This document shows, in pieces, positions 23,301 to 38,300 of a stretch of DNA of 64,000 nt; within the stretch, counting starts at the first letter, position 1; every line of letters begins with the position of its first letter. Location: positions 672,952-736,951 of the forward strand of contig JAJVDF010000235.1 in the NCBI GenBank assembly GCA_022410635.1, in the 5' to 3' direction. The notes below the pieces were generated by a model. It saw only the letters and a list, made by a program, of their open reading frames with translations. It had not been told where the DNA came from and made no database searches. The translations under genes were made by a program, and so were the position numbers. This DNA is from Tretioscincus oriximinensis (Eukaryota > Chordata > Lepidosauria > Squamata > Gymnophthalmidae).

Positions 23301-26300
23301 GTAGATGGCTGCTCCNTTGACCTTGACGTTTATAAAGTCATAGGCATTTCAAATGCAGGGCAAAAAAGATAACAGCTGATAAACAGATTCCTCTTGGGAT
23401 GCTGTGTCAACTTGAATTAAAATCTAGCAAATGAAAACCGGACCTGTTTGTCTCTATTGGAAGCTCTCCTCTGATGTTTCCTGAGTCCCTCAAGCTAAGT
23501 AAATGGTTCACACCTGGAAATCTTGCCTCATTTATTGACTAGAAGTGAGAAAAGACTGTAAACTAGTTCATGTCTGTCTGGTGAGGAATGTACAAAAACA
23601 CCTGGGATTGGGGATGCCAGCAAACCCTTTGGGGTTGCAGTTTCACTGATGGTGATGCTAAGAGATGTTCAGAGCATCTGGAATGTGACTTTCAAAGATG
23701 GACCCACAAGCAACGACTTGAGTTGTAGGATCTTCTGCCTTCCTTTTGTTGAAGTTGTCATAGGGTGACTAGATGTAAAAAAGGTGTTGTTGTTCAGACC
23801 CACTGAAAATGGCTAACTTCTGGTTGACTGTACAACCATACAGGTTTGCCACTTCCTGTTTCTGAGGAAANGATAAGGATTGAGCCAGGAATCTCTACTT
23901 TTTAGGCCGCTTATATTATGAAACTGATTTAAATTTATGCTTAATTCTTATGAACTATCTGTCTGTACTTGACTGAAACAGGAAATGAAAGTCTCTGACC
24001 CTTTTAGTTGCACTGGAGATAATGTTAAGAGTTTGGAAATAAGTTGGGCCACTGGTACTTGTTATGTTAAATCATTGTTTAGTATGAACCACAAATAGTA
24101 TGAATACACTGAAATTTGGGGGGGTTGTTTTTATCCACTAAAGATTGCTTCCATCTGTTGTTTCAGGAAATAACTCTTCGTTATACAGTTTTTAAAATAA
24201 GGACCCCAAAGTCTCCCATGTTGCCTCTCTTGCCTTCTGATTGGCTGCTGATAGCCCATTATTCAGGAATCTGATTGGTCAGATCCTCCACATTAGCTAC
24301 AAAAACCTCTGAATCTTCATGTTCACTAAGCAGCCAGTGATTTATTGTACATGTTATTGGTAGTGGGGGCACCTCTCCTCCACTTTTTGAACATAAGAGC
24401 TGCTAAATCAATGTTCCCTGGTGCTTTATATTCTTTCACTCCTGTCATCATATCCCATACTCCAGATTTTTCAGCATAAAGGAGGAATTTCTTAAGTCTC
24501 TCTATTCCCACAGAGTTTTTCTGAACAGAGAATCATTACAATTTGTGGTAGCTGCAGCCCCTGAGAATTTCTGTGCCTGTGACTTGACTGGTCAGCCTTC
24601 TGTAGCAGCCCTTTTCATTGGCTACATCCTGCCAGAACCAAGCAGTGAATCTTCCCAGGAAATAATATTACCAATCTTTATAAGGAGGAGGTAGTAAGAA
24701 GCTTAGCGATGCATGAAATGTGGTGTCCCTCCCCCCATTCTGCCTCTTGAACCTCTAGTTCATATTAGAGAAAGCTTTGCTCTTCCTGGCTGGTATGACT
24801 GGGTGGGTCCAGGGAGANATGAATGTGTCTTTGAGGGGTGCGGGATCCTTCTGGCTCTTCAAGAAGCGGTGGTGCACCCTCTCCTCAAGAAGCCTTCTCT
24901 GGACCCAGAAAAGTTAAAACAACTATTGCCCAGTGACCAACATACCCTTCCTGGGCATGATACTGGAGAGGGTCGTGGCTGTTCAACTGCAGGATTGCTT
25001 GGAGGAAGCTGATTATCTAGATCCTTTTTAATCTGGCTTCAAGCCTGGTCATGGCATGGAAACCATCTTGGTCACCCTGGTTGATGACTTGCTCCGGGAG
25101 ACAGATGAAAGCAATGTGACCCTGTTGGTTCTCCTGGACTTCTTGGCAGCTTTTGATTCCATTGACCTGATATCTTCCTGGAGGAGGGGTTTAGGAGTTT
25201 GTGCCACTGCATCGCAGTGGTTCTGCTCCTATCTCCAAGCCTGCTTTCAGGGTGTGTTGGTGGGGGAGTCTTGCTNGACATCCTGGGAGGTCACATGCGG
25301 GTTTCCTCAGGGATCAATCCTTTTTCCCATGCTGTTTAACATGTATGTGAAGCTGCTGGGAGAGGTTATCAATATGCAGATGACACTCAGCTCTATCTCT
25401 CTGTTCCATCTGAATCAGGTTGAAGTGCTTGACAGATGCCTGGAAGCAGTGNTGGGTTGGATGGGGGCAAATAAATTGAAACTCGACCCAGACAAGACGG
25501 AGGTGCTGTGTGTTGAGTGTTCCAGGCTTGTGATGTAGAGAGGCACTGTCCTTGATGGGGTATAATTGTCCTATGATAGACCAGTATGAAATCAGGGTGT
25601 GCTTTTGGACTCTGCATTGACACTTGAAAATCAGGTGGAGGTGGTAGCCAGAAGTGTCTACTTCCAGTTATGTCTGGTTCACCAGTTACAGACACTTCTA
25701 AACAGGGATGATTTAGCCATAGTAATTGATGCTCTTGTAACTTCCAGATTGGACTATGTAATGCACTCTGTATGGGGCTGCCCTTGAAAACAATTTGGAA
25801 GCTGCAGTTGGTACAGAATGTAGCAGCTAGACTGCTGATTGGAAAGGCTGACCAGACACACATCACACCAGTCTTGAAACAGCTACACTGGCTGCCAATC
25901 CACTACCGAGCCCAATTCAAGGTGTTGACTTTAACTTATAAGTCCCTAAATAACTTGGGCTCCAAATATCTAAAGAAATGATATTTGTACCACTGGTTGT
26001 ACCACCCCTCTCAACAGCAAATGGAGTGGGAACCTGGGCTAGGGCCTTCTCGGTGGTTGCCCTCAGTCTTTGGAATAGTCTCTCCCTCGAGGTGCGTCAG
26101 TCATCATTGTTGTATTCTTTGAAGACGCATGTCTTTCACCTGGCTTTTGACTGAAGAAATGTCATTTTTCTTCCCATCTTTAGATATTTTTATACTGTTT
26201 TTAATGTCAATTTTGTACTGTTGTTTTATTGTTGGACATCCTGAGACCTTCAGATATAGAGCGGGGTGTAAGTGTAAATAAACAAACAAATAAATGAACA

Positions 26301-29300
26301 TGTGTATAGTTGTAGTTCAGAGAGAAGCATGAAATGTCTGTTTTATAAATATGTTCACAATTTTTTTCTGGGTGAATTCAGCACCTGTAATGCTTGGCTA
26401 TTAATCCCAAATCATAGAAGCTTATTTTTTAAAAAACAGCCTGTTTAATATATAAATCCCACTTCATAAGCTGACTTAAGTTAGATGGTGATTATTCGAG
26501 TGTGGAGTACGTGGAACAGTCTTCTGAGAAGATTGTGACTCAAGTTTAAACATGAATTTACGTAAGTGAAATGGGAAAGTGAGTGCTGAAGGGCAGGAAT
26601 GTGTGTGTAATTGCTACAGCTATAATGTGTCAAAAGATGATGAAAAAGATTGAAGCAATTTAGAGAGTAAATCATAGCAAATGCAGAGAAGACTGGACAA
26701 GGACTTGTTTATCTGTAGTTTTCTACTGTTGCATAGCAATTATGCCACATACTAGTTGATAAGCCTGTTGCAGAAAATGCAACAGTCTCCAGCAGTGCAG
26801 TGAAGTTAGATTAAAATTTAGTTGTTTCCAGCATAGTTTCCTCTTTCCGTGATGGTTATTCTTATCCTAAAAGTGGATTGAAGTTGGATTAAAACTTGGT
26901 GTCACCTTGAGTAACATTTTAATCTAGCTTCAGTACAGTTTAGAGAGAGTGGAAGACAGGGAGAGTAAGAATCAAGGGACAAAGGGGATAGAGGGAGGGA
27001 GACAAGAGGATGCTGTTTTCAGAGTGGTGGATGAGATCATTGGTTCTCATTACTGTGCTGGACAGGCAGAGCATGGCAGAGGGCTTGTCTGGGAGGGCAG
27101 GAGAAAAAAGATGGGGGTGGGTTCTGAATAGTCCCCCCCGAAGGAGCAGTCATAGGGCAAGGGAGGACCCTCTGTTTTCTGTCCTGGCACTTACTATTGC
27201 CAAGGGCTTACAGGTAACCTGTTTTCACCTCCTTTCTGCCAACCTTTCAGTCAAACTCTCCACTGTACCCGTCCAGGAGGACGTTGAGAGCTACCAGTCT
27301 CACCAGTTCTCATGACCTAGTCTGTCCTGCAAAGGGTTTCTCCAAGGGGGGAAGAAGCGTCCGTAGAGTCAGAACCTGTAATTCTTTGCAGGCCCAGGCC
27401 CAAAGGACCATGATGTGTAGCCAAATAGCAAAGCCATTTAGGAGTTTTGCTTCTGTAGTCTTTATTGTGCACCACATTTTGCTGCTAAAAATGGGTTCTT
27501 CATAGTACATTCTGCATCTCCCATGAGTTTCACAATAGTGCAGGGACTGTCTTTAAAAACTGTTTTAAGTGTGGCCAGCCTTGTTCTGGATGCAATGGAC
27601 CAGTTGCAGCATTCCTATTACTTTCATTGCATCCACTAGATTCTATCACAGAACATCCTTATTACTAAAATGTGTCATGGTGACCGGATTTCTAATCTAG
27701 GTGGTTACAGTCAGTGTCCATCACCTCAAACAGCGGTGATTGGCTGATTGCCTACTTAAAGAAACCAAAATTGTGGCACCCATCAACTGTTCTGAACTCC
27801 CAGAGCCTCGTGCTGCCTGGCCCTGATCCATCTGTACCCCATATTGTCCCACTGTGAGCTGCCAGGCGCCTATGCCACATGGACATATCACCACACAGTG
27901 CCGCCCAGCTAGGGGCCCATTGTATTTCCCTGTGGTAATGGGCTTATTCCCACTAATATAGAAATAATCTGACATCTGTGGCCATTTGCTGTGTTCCTTA
28001 AAGGGGTTGGATAGAAGCTTTGGAGGCTTCTCTCAAGGAAAGGTCCTTCTTACAGTTCTTCCTGTTTCAGAAGTTCAAGGGGAAGGACATGCAAGAAGGT
28101 CTCCAGCTTCTCTAGGAGCCTCGCTCTGGAAATAAATATATTATATATTATTGCATTTCTTTTAATAGCCCTAGGATATTCAAGCAAAGAGTGAGTAATC
28201 TTAAATAAATAGTCTGATATGCAAACTGCCTCCACTTTCCACATCACTTCAGTGGCTTGTTTTTGTAAACTGTGCAAAGATCTCCAGATTAATTTGTCTG
28301 CAGTTTGTGTAACCTTCTGGGTCTTTTGCCGGTCTTTCCCTATCATGTACAATTATGAAACTCTATACTGTGACTTTGAGTTTCAAAAAAGGTATTGAGA
28401 GAAGAAATGAATGTTGAGTGGTGTACCGAAAATGCAAAATAATTTGTAATATTTTTTTGGNCTTTCAAGCAAAAAATAAACTGTAAAAGAAGTGTTCCTT
28501 AGTATAAGGGAAGTAGTGGTGGTTGGATCTTAGTAAAAAGTAAGTAAATTAAAATAGTACAAAGGACCTTTCCACGCTTACATTTATTCCATGTTAGAAT
28601 TCTTTGTGGTTCTCCTTAGGACTTATTAATAAGCACACCATCAATATTCTTTGTCCAAATAGGATGCAGCATAATTCAAACCAAGGGCTCCTTTATCTGA
28701 ATTACTGCTACAGGTCTACTGAAAACCTGCCTTGCCTAATCTGGAGCATGGAAGTGATTTTCATGTTCCTAATTACTGGGGCTAAAAACATTTTGGTCGT
28801 TTACCAAAGTGTGCTCCAAAATGCACTTACTGATAGCTTAGACTGACCAGATTTTCTGAGGCCCAAATCGGGGTAATTAATATTCATGCTAATTTGCATA
28901 TTCCTAAATATTCAAATTACCCACCAACATGCATTCCTTTCTGAAATTCCCGCCCGAGAAATCTGTGAATTTTTTTAAGTGTGTGAGAATTCATAAACTG
29001 TACCCCATAAGAATGTCTAAAGAACAAGCTCTGTTCCAATTAAACCAAGGAATACTATATGAGGATAAATATTTAGTAGATCAATTGGTTATGGCTGCTC
29101 AGGCAGTCATAACGCTAGGATGGAAAGATGCAACCAAACTGACATTCCAAAACTGGTGCCACTACATTTCTGATCAAATAATGGGAGATTTTGTAATTGA
29201 AAGTCTTGATATAAGTACTAAGATTAAAAAGAATTGGATGAAAAATTGGGCCAAATTGATTATATATATTCAAANCAACCGTTGGGGGGGACCCGAACTC

Positions 29301-32300
29301 CTGACAACAATTAAATTAACCCTTAGGAAATAATAAAATCTTTAAAGGATATGTACGATTCACCTCTCGGGCGGGGTGGGGGAGGGTAGGGAATATATAT
29401 ATATATATTGATTAATTTTTGATTGATGCTTCACTTTATTTTGTGGGTATGAATTGGTTATTTTCAAGGATGAAGCAATTATTTAATGATGGTGTTACAG
29501 AAATGGCATGTTAAAAATTTTAATTTTATTGATATTATTTTCTGTAAAACTCAAAAATTCAAAAAAATAAAGTAAAAAAAAACTGTGTGAGAATTTTTGG
29601 AGCGCATCAGAATTTTATTTATTTATTTTTACAAAGGGGAGGGTGCCTTCAGGAGCTGGCCCTGGTTGCTAGAGACCCCTAGTGGTGGTGCAGTGATTTT
29701 TTTTTCGATTTTTTTTTCAATTTTCCTCAGCAAAACCCAGGGAAATGGTGCCCCCCCCCCGGAGGGCGGGGTAGACACCTCAAAACCGGGTTTTTCCCCC
29801 CAAAAGGGGTCACCTGCTCAGCCTATGATAACTCATTCAGAGTCCCTAGAGATCAGCTCCAAAGCTCATGTGAATGTTACATTTTTAGACTGTACTATTT
29901 TGTGCCCCAGAAAAAACAGATCTCAGTGATCCAGATTTATTGGTGTAATAAGTGTAGAAAGGTTTGAGAGCCAGAAAAGGTTGAGCAAGTGGTAAGTGAA
30001 ACAGGAGCTGCACTGAATGGTCATTGTTCCCGTAATGTTCCATAAGGCTCAAAGTCAGCATTATCCTGCCCACTCATAGTGGACATAGATGTGTTGGATA
30101 ACGACCAGCTTCCTGAATCTCTGCTTTCTGACAGAATTCTTGTTTCTAGTTTTATGGTTTTAAATTGTATTTCTGCCTCCTTTTCTGCACATTATAAGTG
30201 CTTCACAAAGCTGACAATAGCAGCCCAAATGTGAAAAAGTGAAATGGCACTGTTATGCTATTGTTATGGGGCTTGTTGGGAAGTGTAAACCGAGCAGTGG
30301 GCAGCCTCTTCTGCCCAGCCTGTGTGGAGTCCTGGCCTATGGCTTCCAGCCTGCACTCCAGCTACCCCTTTAGCCAATCTGCTACCACAGGAAACATTTT
30401 TTCTGCTTACAGGAAGGTGGTTGGGGGATCTGTTTGCAAGGATGCTGCAGGGCTATCCCCCTACTATGTCACCATAAAAACTTGCAGGCCATTGTAATGG
30501 CAAAGTGAGGTGAAGACTACTCAGGGCTCTTTATTGTGGCTTCTTGTTGGGTTGACAGAGTCAGTCACTGAATATATGTAATGATCCATGTAGCTAGTTC
30601 TTATGTTCAGTCAGTGACCTCCTCCCTGCTGCACAGATCACTTGAAAGCTTGATGGTGGGCTAGAAGGGAGGCTGCTTTCTCCCTGCAGCATTATTATCT
30701 GTTTATCTTGATGACAGGAGAGAGGATAAGAATCCCTCTCTCCTGATGCCATGAACTCAGCTGAGGAATCCTTTGGGTCATTCCTAATGGTGAGCGGCTG
30801 CTCCCTCATTCATCAAGATACTCCATCAAAATCAAAGCCAGAATGGGGAATATGTAGGCAGCATGCCTTCACATTAAAACAATGTTATTTTAATAGCATT
30901 CTTAATGTGCAGTACGACAAGGTGCTGCATATTCAATGGAAGCTGGATATATTCAAACAGAGGCTGGACAGCCATATATCTTGAATAGTTTAGTGTAATA
31001 GTGTAATAGTTTAGAGCAGGGGGATGGGCCCAATATCCCTTTCAACTCTATGATTCTGTGATATTTTTCTCTATGCCTATATTTCTTAATTAACCCTAAA
31101 ACTTTGTGAATCTTATACGTGGAGGATAATGCATGCCTTAATTTAAGCAGTATTGGAAAAAAGAATGAAGGAGAAAGAAAGTCTGAATTTGAGCTTTGAG
31201 CTACAAAATGTGGGAGCTCACTGGAGCAGCTCATAGTAGCCCTCATGGATCAATCATTACTTCAATCATCCGTCTTTTAAATCCAAAACCTAATTTACAG
31301 AGTTCAGCAGACTATTACTTGGGCTTGTTCCACATTTACCTTTCAGAAATGGTTGTCGCAAACAAAGCCCAAGTGTTTGGGCTTGTCAATGCTGCTTGCA
31401 CCCTGGGAGGAGACTTATTTTAGCTCCCAAAAAACCACCTACCATTTGTTGCCATTGAATGCAGGAGATGTGTACACAGCATACACAGGTGTGGCAACTC
31501 ATGTCAGTTGGGGGACTCAAGAAGACTTGCATGTATAAAACTAGTTGAAGAGCCCATTCTGAGGCAATAGAATGGGCTCTCTCTCTTCCTCCCTCCCATC
31601 CTTCCTCTCATCCACCTTTCCGGTGCTTCTCACCTCCTCTCCCTGTTCCCCTCTTTCCCACCCTCCTGAATTACATTTTAGCTGTTGATTAATTGGAATG
31701 AAGAGCTAGCCAATGATATCTCATCTCATGAATTATTGACATTCCCTCACAAACCATGACGAAAGTGGGTTGAGAGGTAAAAAGATTGGATATTAACAAC
31801 TATCCAATAGCATACATACAGATGGACTACAATGTATTTCCTCTTGACAGCCAGCAAACAAAATGGCTGATAAAATCTTGCTTGTAGAGATGAGAAAACA
31901 GCAAAGTTTGGTATGTAGTGTGAAGTATGAATGAAGGACATTAAACCAACCTTAATCGGTAAATCTTGGAATAAACACATGCCTTATGCACACACTAAAA
32001 TGTTTCCTGGGGCAAATGCCACATTTCTGTCAACCACCAGCGCTATGTGGGATGGATGACGGCATGTATAGACCAAACATTGGTTGCTCTATGTACACAA
32101 GCAACTGAGGAAAATGGAACAAAACATTATTAGGGGCTGCATACATTTTCTCTTAAAAACAAATGAAATAAAATCTGCAAATTGTTCCATCCGGAATCCT
32201 TTAAGTTCATCTTATGGGGTAGCAAGATTGTATAACCCGACAGACAGATCGGATTAAAGGCTTTTCTAGTCATGATGTTGTGTTTGTTTTCTTTGCTACT

Positions 32301-35300
32301 TGTGCAGGTGGCCCAGGCAAATATTTCCCACCAATGGACTATGTCGCTTTGGAGGCAGAGTTGACTGCTGCTGGGGCTGGGTCCGCCATTCATGGGGCCA
32401 ATGTCAACGTGAGTATCTTCACTGCTGGAGCTTTGAGCCACTGAAAATGGGGCCTGTACCTCTCTAATAATAACAGCTTCCATATAATCACAGAAACTCA
32501 NACCATTCAAGGCTTATAATTTCATCAGGGGCTTCTGTCTTTTATCTAGAGAGACACTGACAGGTTAAGAATTCTTCTCTGAAATATTAATAGCACCGTA
32601 ACCTCTGAAAAGTTAATAACTGCTTTTTTTATTTTTACACAAGTACAACTGGCACATTTTTCAAATAGTCCAGCTACGTTTTGTTTTGCAAACTACATCA
32701 TTATGTGCTGTTTCTCAAGTTCAAAAAAGAAACATGACTGACTGACTGACATCCAAACTAAACTCTTTCACAACATTTAACCTGACAGTGTCTTAAAGTG
32801 ATTTATATATATTAATAACATCTCCTACTTTTTCAACTTCATCAACTGCTCAAAAGAAGTTAGTGGAATCATAAATTAGAAAGATTTTCAAGTTGACCAG
32901 ACAAGTTAGTTAACTGTGACAGTAGTGCAAATTATATAGTCCTTTCGTCAAATCTGAGAGGATTCTGTGCTGCCATTTTTCAGAAGTGGAAATTAGCCAA
33001 TATTTAGGGACCCAGAAATGGGAAGATTCTTTGCATCTCGATCAAAAATATCACGCAGAAATAGCTGCACTGCTACATAGAAAACAAGTAAAGATATTAA
33101 GGTGTCCCTCATTTCAGAGAAACAGCCATGTTGGCCTAGTAGAAAGTCCAGCAAGGGAGATAGTAGCCCTTGGAGACTAACAAGAGAAAGGTAGATTGCA
33201 TGAGCTTTCATAGATCTACTTCTTCAAATGCTAAGGGACCAATGTCAGAAACAGACTTTATAGGAAACTGGGGGGGAGGGGGGATGACACTCATGGTGTA
33301 TTTATGTGATGTTGCTGCATATCTAAATGTGACTGCTTAAATGTTTTAGCATACCAGGCAGTTAAGGAATAGGGTGAGTGGAAGGCTACTCTTCCAAGAT
33401 AGCTGTGTAGAAGATATATTGGTTACATCAACTTCTTTTCTTTTTATAGGGGTAAGAGTGTCTTCTCTGCCCAAAAACATTCTCAAGAAATCCATAGTTA
33501 TACTAGTACATCTCAATAAATTAGAACATCATGGAAATATTACACAGAAATAGCTGCACAGAAATAGCTGCACTGCTAATTTCAGTGATTCAATTTATAT
33601 AGTGAAACAAATATATATGGTAGATTCATAACACAGAGAGTGATCTATTTCAAGTGTTTATTTCTTTTAATATTGGTGATTACAAATAACAAAAATCTAA
33701 AAGAGTAGAAAATTAGAATATTGAGAGAAAGTTAAATATTGTAGACTCACGGTGGCATACTCTAATAAAAAAATGCTTGAAATAAACTGCTCTATTTGAA
33801 TTGAATTACCCGTATATACTCGAGTATAAGTCGACCCACATATAAGTTGAGGCACCTAATTTTACCACAAAAAACTGGTAAAACTTATTGATTATATGTC
33901 TAGGGTGGAAACTGCAGCAGGAGGGAACAAAGGAAGGAAGGAAAGGAACCCAATGCCTCCCCTCTGCCCATCCAAAGTGTTAGTCGTTTCCTGGGGCCCA
34001 CAGCCTCCTGTGGGGCTACACAGTCCTCAGGGCCATGTGCTGGAGGCTCCTGGGGCCCCGTTGGCATCAACTTCTTGGGCGCCAAGCCCGAGATGATCAG
34101 GCACACAAGGATGCTGGCAGCAAGGAGGCTCTGGTACTCCATTGCCCTCGCCTCACCTGATAGGTATGAGGTGATAACTGCTGCCACTGCCACACTCTCC
34201 TCTGGTGCCTGCGTATTGGGGGCACTACTGAAACCCACCTCAGACATTGGTCCAGAGGGAGCAGCCGCCGCCACATACAACTGCGCAGGCTTGAGGGGGA
34301 AGACACTGGAGCTATCTGGGAAGTGTAGTCCCACCTGTGGCTGGGGGAAAAGATGAAGTCAGAAGAGGCCGAGGTGGCTCCGGGGGAGTGGAAGAGATTT
34401 GAGAACACCCGCACTGCACCCGAGTGTAAGCCAATGAGGGCTTCTTTAGCATTAAAAATGTGCTGAAAAACTAGGCTTATATTCAAGTATATACAGTAAT
34501 TAGCTTTTCCATGATATTCTAATTTATTGTGATGCACCAATGTATAAGTTTCAAAGCCAAGCAGTGTGACTAAACTACAGCAATCTTTAGCATGGGACAT
34601 AAAAGCCTAGAAACGTCTAATTACATGCAGGAATTCTTAATCCCACAATTACGGCCATTGCTAGTATGCGTTCGTTATATTTTGGGACAGAAGTGTAAAC
34701 TGTATTCTGATTGGCTTTTGAAACGAGATAGAAAATGGTTTCTCTTTGGGTTGGACCTACAGTCTTGTCCTTTAATCCAAATAGAAAACAGTATGCATTT
34801 GTACTGTCTTAATAATCCCAGGGTGTTTCAGAGGATTTTGCTTTCAGAAATGAACTAAAGGGAGGTTTATTCCAAACTTGATTCAAAGAAGGCATATACA
34901 TACTTTCACTAGATTAAGTTAAATAAAAGCAAATCCAGTCTTTTGCTCCATGAGGAAGTCGCAAAGAAAAAAAACTCCATCCAATGCTTGTATATAGTAT
35001 TAAAACTGCAGAAGAAGAAGAAAATGGAGAAGGAGAAGAGAAAAGAAGAGAGAAGAAGAAAAGGAAGAAAAAAAAAGAAGAGAGTTGCTTTTTATACTCT
35101 GCTTTTCTCAGTCCAAATGGAATCAAAGCCTTCTGTACTTCTCTTTACACCAGAAACGCTGTGAAGTAGGTAGGACTGAGAGAGCTCCAAAGAACTGTGA
35201 CTAGCCTGAGGTAACCCTGCTGATTTGATGGAAGAGTGCAGAATTGAATTGGGAGATTTCCATATAAAAGNCTGACATTCTAACCACTGCACCGGACTGG

Positions 35301-38300
35301 CTCTCAGGTAGTCAGGCAAGGTTTATTTGAAAATGTTTTTTTTTGTGTGACCCTGTATGCACACACCTACTAATCAGTGGTAACGTAGGTCAGATCTTAC
35401 CAAGAGCCCTGTAATGGTAGACCTCATTAATCAGTACCATATTCATAACAGTGCTATCTGTTTTGTATCAAGTAGTAGCATATCAACTAATCTGGATCAA
35501 GCAAATCTTAATTTATTAATACATAAAGGACTTTTCTGTAATAGAGTATTGCAGAAAACAGTAGTCTATCCCCTGATTTGCTATTACTTTATTTATTTTA
35601 TTATTTAGTTATTTAATAATAGCCANTTTGGAATAGTGGTTAGAGTGAGGGACTCTTATCTGGTAGTCTCCCAGTTCGATTCCNACTCCTCCATGAAGCC
35701 AGCTGGGTGACCTTGGGCCAGCCACAGTTCTTTGAGCTCTCTCANCCCCACCTACTNCACAGGGTGTCTGTTGTGGAGAAAGCAACAAAAGCTATGTGTG
35801 CCACCCTATGGTAGGCCACCCTGAGACCTTCGGGTATAGGGCAGGATATAAATACAAATAAATAAAATTTATTTATTTATTTATTTATTTATACTTATAC
35901 CCCACCCTATACCCGAAGGTCTCAGGGCGGCAAAAACAGTAAAACATCACTACAAAAATTTTAAAAAGTATAAAACAATATTAAAAGTAGGGATAGAGAT
36001 GGCATTTCTTCAGCCAAAGGCCAGGCAAAAAATAAATAAATAAATTTACTTACATTCTTATACAGTCCTATACTCCAAAGTCTCAGGCGGTTAACAATAA
36101 AAATCAAATTAACATATCAAAACAATGGTATATAAAAGTAGGAAAGGGAGAGCAGTTTTTTGATCCAAAGGCCAAATTAAAGAGGTGCATCTTCAAGCAT
36201 TTTCTGAATGCACACAGAGGTGGTTGTTGACGCATCTCAAGGGTGTTCTATGGTCTGGGGGCTGCCATGGAGAAGGCCCTATCCCAAATTCCCACTGAGA
36301 AAGGTGGTACAGTCAGGAGACCTTCCTCTGCTGGTTTTATTTAGAGAAATAGCCGTGTTAGTCTAGCAGTTAGTCTCAAAGTGCTGCTAGCCCCTTTGCT
36401 GGTTTTATTTAATCTTCTTTAATCCACTTTGGCAGAAGAGGATTCTCTTCAGCTGTTTTAGCCAGGTCCTGTTTACATAGCTCAGTAAAGCCCTGAAACA
36501 GACTAATGAGCCTGTGCAAACATTGCCTAGGACAGATCGAGCTAACCCAGTTCTGCTAAGGTAGACTAAGTTGGGTAAGTACAAATTAGACCTATTTTTC
36601 TCTACTTCAGCTACTATGTTTTGGGCAGATGGAGGCGATGCCCTGATTCTGTGTTTCTATTTCAAAGTACTGAAGTACCAGCTACAGTGACCAATCACAT
36701 TCCTCATTCAAACAAGGCTCCCCAATGGAAATTGGTAAAGGATAGTGCGATTGCCCCATTACATCTACTAGCATTCTAAATGGAGATGCAAAGGCAGAGA
36801 TGTCTTCTCCGGTATCTACTGCTGCTTCCATTTTGAAGTAGAGACGTGGCCTGAGTCACAGNGGAGATGTAAACCTTCTTCCTTGGACATATACCTGTTT
36901 TCATTGATTTTAGAAATAGCCAGTAAATGTAGATGGAAGCTCAATATTTTTTTTTNACCATGTAGCTTTAAATATACCGGCAGTACACTCAGTTATTCTT
37001 GTTTTGATAGTGGCCATTCAGTTTGAGATGGATTTACATGCATGTTTATTGCATGGTTTTTGTACCACTGCTTCAAAACCACAAACGTGTCTGACATGCA
37101 AAATTGAAACCAAAGTGTGATAAACAGTGAAGGTCGCCATTTTTTTATTTTGGAAAATTAGCAATCTCTCCTTTATTGAAATGTATTTGAATCTACCAGG
37201 ACTAAGAAAGCTACTGCACTGAAAAAAGAGAAATATACAACAATGGTGATTGATTGTGGTTTCTTGGACAGTGAGTAAGGCTAATTTAGGAAAAGGATTC
37301 CAGGGGCAGGGAGAAGGTTGAGATACTAGACGAGTCTAACTGAACTTTGGTCAACCTGCAATTAGAATATACCTGAAAAAGAAAGGAAGATTGGATTCAA
37401 GTTGCTACACAATAAGGGATAGGAAGTGGTGCTAGCTTTATCTTTATGGACTAGCCACTCTTCAATAGTATCTCATTTAAAAAAATATGTTTTAATTATA
37501 CAGGGTGCTTCAAAAAATGTATACACACTTTGAACTTCCATACGATGTACAGAATCAGTGGTGACTCGTACTCAGAATTGTATTGATGCTGCAGGTCACC
37601 ANTTTGAACAGTATTAACATTTGTTATTTATTTAACTTTGTAGAACAGTAGAACAGTAAATAAATTTCCTATGGAAGTTCACAGTGTGTATACATTTTTT
37701 GAAGCACCCTGTGTATTGTAGATCACACCTACCATCTTGGATGTGTTTCTCAAAACTTTATGCCCTATATCTTGAATTCTGGGGCATTTATTTGAGTGAT
37801 GAGGTGGGAGCTACATGCATAAAAATATGATGGTGTGATGTGAAATCTGCTAACATAAGCAAAGAGGAACCTCTACCATCTTTGGCAATCTGTTCCAGTG
37901 ATTGGTTGCTCTTACTGTCAGAAAGCTTTTTCTGATATCTAATCTGTATTTACTCCCTTGCAGTGTTGTTTGTAGGCCTTCCATGTGCCAATGAGAATAA
38001 GGCTGAACCCTCTATGCTGTGACAACCTTTCAGCTTTTAACCATTCCTCAAGGGGCATAGTTTGCAGACCACTTGTCATCCTTATAACTCTCCTTTGAAT
38101 TTATTCCAATTTATCTTAGTGCCTAGAATTGAACAAAATACTCTAGACGTGGAGGAATATTTGAGCTATATCCTAGGGATATATGTTATTTTTGGTATCT
38201 AGTTGCAGTCCTAAGAGTAGCTAACTGATAGGAAGGGTTCTTGGACATACAGGAGGATGTCACTGCTAAGAGGCCTGTATTTCAACTAAGTAAGGGAAAT

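Noticed and set aside
25056..25538. 160-codon open frame as a host gene
   Set aside because: It is an L2-type reverse transcriptase remnant with broken frames and a LINE tail downstream.
28929..29333. 134-codon open frame as a host gene
   Set aside because: It is the end of an L1 ORF2 within a perfect target duplication, fused by chance to preceding sequence.
35625..35700. tRNA gene candidates at the heads of SINEs
   Set aside because: A and B boxes are present, but the cloverleaf is not intact and each is followed by a SINE body and tail.
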